From positions 2,545,702-2,609,701 of the forward strand of contig NW_006495906.1 of assembly GCF_000471905.2 (NCBI RefSeq): a stretch of 64,000 bases of DNA, given 5' to 3'. The stretch is from Amborella trichopoda. Taxonomy: Eukaryota > Streptophyta > Magnoliopsida > Amborellales > Amborellaceae. Of the stretch, positions 57,001 to 64,000 are shown one piece after another. How positions within the stretch are numbered: the stretch's first letter is position 1; each line of letters starts with the position of its first letter. The translations under genes were made by a program, and so were the position numbers. Below the pieces are notes generated by a model. The model was given only the letters and a program-made list of their open reading frames with translations. It was not told the DNA's origin and searched no databases.

Positions 57001-59997
57001 AAGAGTTTGTGGAGGCCAGTGCATTCGCTCAAGCCATGGCCTCATATCATGTGATACGAGCACCAGAGGTTCTTAGTTCCTGGAGGCATGAACTTGGGCT
57101 GCCTTGTCGGCTTTGGCATGATGTGTCCCTCTTCGAGCATTATGGAAAATAGTGCACAAAGGATGGTAGGTGCCCCATCATATTGTCACAATGTGAGAGG
57201 TCCCAATTGCCCCGAACGCTTTCTTTAACTCTTCGAGCTTTATCTGACTGGTTAATATGGGCTTCGATAGTGTCGTTGAGCTTATAATAGTCCTGAGTGG
57301 GGTGGCCTACTTTCCTGTGATAGACACAGTACCTCTCGCGTATCTCTTGTCCAGCTTGTTTTGGAGTGTTGACCTCCGGTAGCTGGGTCATGTTTTGCAC
57401 CAGTAGTAGTCGAAGCAATGCAGGGACACACTCCTTGTCAAAGGCATACACCTTATTCTGGTGCTGGATCCAGAAGTCGCTTCGATTAATATTTTTGGGA
57501 GGCGGGACCTTGTTGTAGGACTGTTGCTTGCCCCCAGCCTGAGACATTTGTTCCTTGGAGAGGTCCAGGGTTTGAGGAGCGCCTTTGTTAATGTCAGTCA
57601 TGGTGACGGCTGCACTGATCACCACTTTCTGCTGGTTGCTCGATTGTTGGAGCAGGAGTTCTAGCCAGAGGGTTGCTAATGAGATCTGCCACGGTGTTTG
57701 GACAGACCCTCGATACGAACTGCTTTAGAGATGAGCTTTGACATGGAGGGTGGATTGGAGGCCTCGACATGCAGGGCAATCTCAGGAAGCATATTTCGTA
57801 TGTAGGTCTGGACAACTTCTTTCTCAGTCATGGGAGTGGCATGAAAAGTTGCCAGCTCTCTCCATCGGGAGATGAGCTTGTCACTTGGCTCATCAGGGTC
57901 TTGAGTCAGAGTGAGGAGCCCGATGGTTTCCATGTTCATTTGGATTGCATAAAAGCATTGGTAAAACTACTCCATTTCATGCCAAGTGTCCATCGAGTTT
58001 GAAGGCAGCCGAGCATACCACTAGAAGGCTGGCCCTTCGAGAGTCTCAACGAAGTGACAGAGGAGGAGTCGCCCGTCAGTCACCGTCTCTTGACCGGTCG
58101 CTTGGAAGTAGGCAGTATGCTGGTGTGGGGGCGTAGTACCATTGAACAGGGGAAGCTTCCCTCTTTGGTAGTTTGGGGGAAACGACACCTGGTCAATGTA
58201 TGAAGGGTACGGCTTCTGGTAGAGGGGCCCCTCTTGCATGCCTGAGACCTTGTTTTTGAGACTGTGGGCCACCATGGGATCTATGTCGGTTTGGGAAACA
58301 CCGTGGGAAGCAGAGCTGTCTTGAGAGACCAGTGGGGGAGTTTTCTTGGGAACGATGTCTTCACCAGATGGAGAATCGGTCTCATGGTGAGAAGAAGGGA
58401 CCTGAAGTCTTCTATTTTTCCATATTTTCGAGGATGGACTACATCATTACCTTGAACTTGTTCATCCGCTCTTCTTGAGCGTTGTCCGGCTCGTTAATCA
58501 CTATGACACTGACCGTTTCTTCTGGAAGGTCAGATCCAGGTGGAGTAATGGATGGAATGGGTTGGTGAGTCATGCATGGCATGTTGGTCTGCAAGGGCTC
58601 AACATGTCTCGACTGGACTCGAGCCTTGTACGCTGACCGTGTGAGGATTGGTTCTTGGCAGTCTTAGGACTGCGGCTTCTTGGAAGTGATCACCGAGCAA
58701 TACTTTTGGATTGGCTCGAGCTTTAGGATCTGTAGAGGGAAGAAGGGATTACGAGGCAGGATGTCACCAAAGGTGGTAACCTCAACTGCCTTGGGGGCTT
58801 CTTTGGTCAGAATCTGCATACCTTACTTCTGCTTGATCTTGAGGTGGCTATGGACCTCACTCTAGAACTGAGCATGAGGCTTGGACTGCCCTGCTTTTCT
58901 TGAGCAGGTGAGGGCCATGTTTATTAACTGAAGTAAATAAACCCGGGTCACTGCCTTGGAGGCTGCAAGCTCCTGTTCGACATCAAGCCATTGCCCTGGA
59001 TTCCCTTATGGGGCCATTGTGCATGGCTGACTTGAGGCTGACTCAAGATGGTACTCTTAGGGAAAACCTTTGAGTACTAGATCTCGAGGTTCTTGCTTGG
59101 TGAGAGAGAAGTGACAGAAGAAGGAGATGGTTCATGACTCCGCCTGAGTTGGGTTCGGGGATGAACCTGTAAAGTCGGTGTGTGTGCACCTTTAGGGTTA
59201 GCCATCCGGGTGACTTGGGGGTCAGCCCGGGTTTGCTCAACTAGTTCAACCTTAGGAGGTCGAGACCCACGAGCTTGTGTCTGTGAGGGACCGGGTACAA
59301 CCCCATCTCTCACAGGGCGAAGCTGTGTGTGATGAGAGGGAGGACAAAGTGGTTGGCCCTCGTGTGCTTGAGCTGACGCCAAACTGGCGCTGCCCCGAGC
59401 TGTGGGATGCATGGAGCGCACAGATTTTGGCCCGAGAAGGCTTAGTCTTGAACACGAGTTTGGGGCAGCATGAAAGTTTCCCCGAGGTGTTGCTCGAGTG
59501 GTTAGACCACGAGCTTTTTGGTGTGTGCGTGGGGTAGAGACCCCAAGATTTTCGGCTCCATGTGTCGAGCCTCCAGGTGTAGAGGTTCAGGGTGGTGAAG
59601 GAGTATGGGGGATTGCCTTGTGGGGACCCTCAGAAGTGGTGGCAACTTGCTTGCCTTTCACGAGAGTGGACATGGAAGCCTTTCGGCATACCTCAGTAAC
59701 ATGACTGGCAAGCGACTTGTCAGTAGTAAGGTGCGTGTTGTGTGCGCTAGCAGATGTGCTATCAATGCAAGAGGCTTTGGTGGAGGGTTTACTAGGGCAA
59801 GGAAGCTGGGAGTCAGGGACCTTTAAGTCCCTTCTCGCACCAACCTTGGAAAGAACCTGGGAGCCAGAATACGAGTCCCGACTCAAAAGGAGTGTAGGGT
59901 AGGAAGATTGAGTAGTGCGCTTCCCTGGGACAACCACGAGTGCGGGGATGAGAAAATCCCCGACTCGGATGAACGGGTTGAATAACCCAGATGCCAT
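54098..59997 (-). pseudogene. gag-protease polyprotein (copy C)
   Basis: The start at ATG 59997 (MASGLFNPFIRVGDFLIPA) is near the primer-binding site. The N-terminal 550 or so codons are Pro/Ser-rich and unrecognised. The gag core lies at about 58275-57676: YPSYIDQVSFPPNYQRGKLPLFNG, LLLCHFVETLEGPAF, TAG (58021-58023), WYARL, then DEPSDKLISRWRELATF and EIALHVEASNPPSM. A nucleocapsid-like YCVYHRKVGHPTQDYYKL (near 57330) lacks a full CCHC set. After a linker comes the protease region, where the catalytic Asp is replaced by Asn (55306-55308) and four bases are lost. YNVLLGHPLLHNQGVVPSML follows. The frame ends KGQKQ with a stop at 54098-54100 and no reverse transcriptase. At about 1,966 codons it is long for gag-protease alone. 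Confidence 0.75.
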
Positions 59998-60064
59998 AAA
60001 AATTAGTGTAGAAAGTAAAAGAAGATACTGATCAAATAAGAGCGAAACGACGAAGGGGTAATAA

Positions 60065-60083
60065 GTCCACAGTGGAGTCGCCA
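60065..60083 (-). other. Primer-binding site (copy C)
   Basis: The minus strand reads TGGCGACTCCACTGTGGAC, three bases after the LTR end CACCTAACCA. Sites of this form are familiar from Tat/Ogre-type Ty3/gypsy elements. I did not assign the tRNA. Confidence 0.7.
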
Positions 60084-61079
60084 AGCTGGTTAGGTGCCTC
60101 GATCACGCCTGTCCGGATCTAGGTGATTAGGTGATACGTGTCTCGGGTTCCTAAGACCCGAGGCTTGAGATCGCTCTCTCGGTAACCTTGTTCAAGAACA
60201 AGGGCAAGTGCCCAACTAGTTAGAGAGGAATTTTGGATGTGAGGTGGGGACCAACCTCACCTGGGTCCGTGACTTACTCGGGCTGACTCGTACGGGCGCC
60301 CTCTTAGATCACGATGGAAAGCCCCCCAGCTACTTCAGCTGCTTCGAAATCGCCTCCTTTGACCTGCAATCTCCTTCTTTTCTACACAATACTACTATGG
60401 TTAATTTGCTAGACCAGTGGGTCGAAAGGCCCACCCTTGTCTTAGGGCAACGCGCATTCGTATGGCTAAGAATGTGAGAAGTGATGGTGATGAAGTGGAA
60501 GGTTTGAATGAAAGGAGAAAAGAAGAGGGTACTCAAGAATGGGATGAGACAATCATGATAGCTTGACCAGTGTAATAACCGACTCGGAGTGGTAGCAAGA
60601 TGGGTACGGTACTTTGGACTGGCATGACGGAAATACTACTCGAAACCAAGGTCGACATGACTGTCCCAATCTGGTGTGACAACAAGACGAGCATGGTACT
60701 CAGGACTAGCACGATGGTAATACTGCTCGACAACCAGACCACTATGACAACACTAGACTGAGTCCACACTTGATCAAGTGAGAAGAGAATGAAAAAAATG
60801 CATGAGACGACGAAGAGATGAGGTCCCAACGACGCTAAGCGTCACCACCTACAACAGTGGAGTAGTAGTGTCACGGCCCTTGGACGACGCTAGACACTCT
60901 TGCTCATAAGAGGGCAAGCAGCGAACTACGGGTGGCGCTAGGCATCGCCGTTGGGGCCACACAAGAAGGCAGTACACCCTTGCACTGGCGGCGATAGCCT
61001 CTTGTGAAGCACGTGACAATTTGTGAGGCGCACAACGACAGCTCTTGCCAAGGCACACGGCGATAGGCGTGGGACATAA

Positions 61080-61500
61080 GAAGAGCCTACACACGATGAT
61101 AGGCACCGAGCGCAAGAAGAAGGCTTGCGGACGACGAGAAGCACCGAGCACACGAAGAAAGTTCACGGACGGCGATAGACACCGAGTGAACGAAGGAAGC
61201 TCGCAAACGGTGATAGGCACCGAGCGGGCGAAGGAAGCTCGCGGATGGCGATAGGCACCGAGTGCATGAAGGAAGCTCGCGGACGGTGATAGGCACCGAG
61301 CGCGTGAAGAAAGCTCGCGGACGGCGATAGGCACTGAGCGCACGAAGGAAGCTCACGGACGGCGATAGGCACCAAACGAGTGAAGGAAGTTCGCTGACGG
61401 CGATAGACACCGAGCGTGCTAAGAGAGCTTGCGGACGGTGATAGGCACCGAGTTGGCGAAGGAAGCTCGCGGATGGCGATAAGTATTGCCACGACCTCTT
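61080..61500. repeat. LTR minisatellite of about 38 bp (5' LTR, copy C)
   Basis: About eleven units of GAAGGAAGCTCGCGGACGG followed by TGATAGGCACCGAGCG. It is the same family as 43630-43980, with a different unit number. Confidence 0.85.
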
Positions 61501-62014
61501 GCGGGTGGCGATAGGTATCGCCATCTGCGATAAGCGCACAACAGGGGGAGACCCCTACGTGCGACAATAAGTTTCGCCGTCTGTGTTCTTCACTGAGGCA
61601 TCGAGGATACATATGCGGACATCGATGAGCAGCGCCGTCTGCACGTCTTGTTGAGAGATAGAGATGAATTAACAGAAGGGGGGAAAGGAGCTCATGCATG
61701 GTGCTGCCATCGTCATGCGCGACCTGTGAAACCACAGGAAGGGGAAAAAAAGAAAAGAAAGAGGCATGCACGACACTGCCACTATCGTGCATGGCCTCTG
61801 AAGGAGGCTCAGACGAAGAAGAAGAAGAAGAAAGAAAGAAGAGAAAGACAATCTACCTTGAGACTAGGGGTACTGATTCAGAAGTTTCTCTCTCCTTACT
61901 CTCTCTCTTTCTCCAAACATAACCCAACAATAAGAAGGAAAGGGAATTCTATTGAGTAAAAATTCTCTTTGGTGAAGGGTCCAAGCCTTTTTTGCGTACA
62001 ATGATGGTATATAG

Positions 62015-62023
62015 TATATATAG
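62015..62023 (-). promoter_or_regulatory. LTR TATA box (copy C 5' LTR)
   Basis: The minus strand reads CTATATATA at the position equivalent to 24838 in copy A. It would drive gag-protease transcription towards lower coordinates. Confidence 0.55.
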
Positions 62024-63268
62024 AATTATGCCCAAACATGAGTGGATTAATCAAAATTAAACCTAATAGCTGCAAATTATAATTTAACTAAATTGAAATA
62101 AAATAGAAAATAGGGTGCAAAATGACAGATTTGCCTCTTCTTAATAAGTTGTGGAATTTTAAGACAGTCCCTGTGTTGCCTTAGAACGTGCATGAGTTTT
62201 CATAGATGATCCGGGGTTGTTCCTTTGCCTGTTTGATTGAAAGATGATTGTTTTCTTGTAGGGCTCAGCATGGCGATGGATTTGATACCAACTTCGAGCC
62301 ATGGATCGTGTTTTTAGGGCACGATCATGTGACTTGAAATTTGAATGAATCTTAAAACTTTTGATCGATTGTGTGTTCGTTCCTTGATTTTTTTTGTGAT
62401 ATCTTTGTTGGATCACACTGAGCATGCAGTCACGATCACGAGGCAACAAACGTAGCTCGATTCTGTGCCCGAACGAAGATTTTACAACTTTGGAGTTTTG
62501 GCCGGAATCTGGAATTCCGGTGAGAAATTTGTAGTCACTTCATCGGCTTTGTGTGAGAAATCTGACTGTTCATCATGTACGGGGTTAAGACTAGAGATAG
62601 CCCTAGACCTTACACACGCGATAGAATTGGTTTCACATCGATCGGGTCGCGAGCGACGTGATTTGGCTGCTCGAGCGAGGCACGACGCTGCTTATTTCCT
62701 GCACTTTCTTCACGGATCAGCAACTTCTCTTAACTTTTCTTCACGCTCGAAACGCTCGTCTTGACGAGACGAACACACTCACAAAATTTGAGCGCGATCA
62801 AACTTGAGACAGATGAGATATGAGCATCGAAAGTCACTGGTTGTGACTGCCCCTTTAATGGAGTTGAGTTGCAGGGTAGCCCCACGGGAGTAGCGTGCAG
62901 CTCTTCATGTTCGCTCCTTTACCTATAACTTATTCCTGGAATGTCCGTTCAAGCTGAAATTTGACCCCTAGGGGTTTTCAAATGTGTCAGATCCAATGGC
63001 GGTGGTCCCATAGAAAATTGGAACACCGAAGATATAACTCTAGTTATAGGTCTGTTTCAGGGTGTTAGAGGTTGATTCTGCCAAAACATTTTCTCAGTCT
63101 GCACTGCCTTAAACATATTGGAATGTGATGAAACTTGGTAGGAAACTTTTGAGAGTCTTTATGAAGATCTTGACCAGTTCTGGGGCTATTTTGAGACTGT
63201 TAGAATTTCCACTGTTTGTTAGGCTTTATTGACCGAGGACCCATGATGATGGAAAATGTCTTCCAACA

Positions 63269-64000
63269 ATGTTGTATCATAATACCATTTGCAGATTTTC
63301 ACTGATTCCTTTTTTATTTATGACAATTTTTTCACCCATAATTTTCCCACTCTCTATTATCTTTCCTTCTTACACGTGGCACCCTTTGGGTTTTCATCAA
63401 ATCTTTTAGTTTTTACTTTTTATTTGTGGGTCCCTGCCGGTTTTCACCATGTCATTCATTTCATTGCTCTGTCTCTCTCTATTTTTTTTCTTTTAATAGC
63501 CCTTAGGGATGACCTTATAATAACCTGATTGGGGTTGAACTTGCCTAATGTGTGCGAGTTGATGATCAATGTATCCCTGACAAATGGTTGTCCTTAGTCT
63601 TAAGGCATCCTTTGTTTCTCTTCCAATGGTCTTCCTCTAGGGTGGTCCAACAATATCCACACGTATTTTTTTTTTATTATTAATTTTCTTGATATTTTTT
63701 TTTTCTTATTTTCTAATTTTTCTCTTTTTTTTGCCCAACGGCTATTGTCCTTGTTTGTCTTCCTTCATAGTTCAAGTTCTTATTGATTTGATGATGATCT
63801 ATGCATCTCAAGAGGCCCCATCAAATGACTTTCTATGAATTCTGCGTATTGAGATTTACAAGAAATCTTCTTAGAGCTTCCTTATCTATTTTGTGGCTGA
63901 AAAGTCATGACGTCATGGCTTCTTTGATCTATACGTATCTCAAACGATTCCGTATTTCTTTCTGCACTCTTGGTTTCTCTTTTCCTTGGAAGAGAAGCGT
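63269..64000. other. Right flank of copy C
   Basis: The first 210 bp or so resemble the spacer of the same family in minus orientation: CACCCTTTGGGTTTTCATCA and CCGGTTTTCACCATG compare with AAAACCCCAAAAGGGCACCG on the other strand in copy A near 22590. Copy C may therefore lie inside a related element. The rest is T-rich (63670-63735) with no recognised gene. Confidence 0.4.

Larger units (their letters stand above)
43321..63268 (-). mobile_element. LTR retrotransposon copy C (gag-protease plus antisense PMD), nearly complete
   Basis: Best-preserved copy, about 19.9 kb. From right to left: 5' LTR (60087-63268), primer-binding site (60065-60083), gag-protease (59997-54098) and convergent PMD gene (50229-53965, plus). 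Then come the PMD leader and promoter, a minisatellite spacer (45768-49160) and a 3' LTR (43321-45767) lacking its last 700 or so bases. A hand alignment of about 275 bases around the TATA regions of its two LTRs shows 29 differences (about 10%, mostly transitions), so the insertion is not recent. No reverse transcriptase, RNase H or integrase is present in the 14.3-kb interior. Confidence 0.85.
60087..63268 (-). repeat. 5' LTR of copy C
   Basis: 3,182 bp. The minus strand begins TGTTGGAAGACATTTTCCAT and ends GAGGCACCTAACCA. The outer edge is set by the point at 63268/63269 where similarity to the 3' LTR stops. The outer flank is ATGTT. It holds the TATA box at 62015 and a minisatellite at 61080-61500. 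Confidence 0.88.

Overview
This window is nuclear DNA from a flowering plant. The evidence is an intact VQ-motif gene of the HAIKU1 type, plant-specific plant mobile domain (PMD) coding sequence, plant hAT-superfamily transposons and Ty3/gypsy-type gag-protease sequence. I could not name the species. About 95% of the window is transposon or repeat, and the VQ gene (1970-2911, minus strand) is the only host gene that looks functional.

Layout, left part (1-13.6 kb). A decayed hAT transposase N-terminus with two BED zinc fingers runs off the left edge. The VQ gene with a GA/CT-rich 5' region follows. A 5.15-kb hAT derivative (5850-11000) has subterminal repeats in inverted orientation, a near-match 8-bp target duplication, a broken coding tail, a four-copy repeat of about 190 bp, a 646-bp palindrome and a 538-base assembly gap. 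Two copies of a roughly 380-bp TIR element lie outside it. A 1.3-kb CTCTCTAAAATTT-type array follows.

Main part (13.6-63.3 kb). Three copies of one LTR-retrotransposon family occupy this stretch: copy A (plus, 13645-26344, 5' truncated), copy B (minus, 26345-39959, 3' truncated) and copy C (minus, 43321-63268, nearly complete at about 19.9 kb). A further LTR fragment in the plus orientation (40959-43320) is joined head-on to the 3' LTR of copy C. LTRs begin TGTTGGAAGAC, end CACCTAACCA, and are 2.8-3.5 kb where not visibly truncated. The internal order is LTR, primer-binding site, long gag-protease ORF, then a PMD gene in the opposite (convergent) orientation, then 4-5 kb of minisatellite-rich spacer, then LTR. 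I found no reverse transcriptase, RNase H or integrase in any copy: gag-protease ends in a stop and the PMD gene ends about 120-175 bp beyond it. The family therefore looks non-autonomous but gag-bearing, with a captured or co-evolved antisense PMD gene that has its own TATA box.

All three copies are decayed, yet order, spacing and 3' flanks are conserved. Two in-frame stops are shared between copies: UAG in gag of B and C, and UGA at PMD codon 16 of A and C. The family may have spread in trans, with its convergent transcripts able to pair. This element architecture is the most unusual thing in the window.
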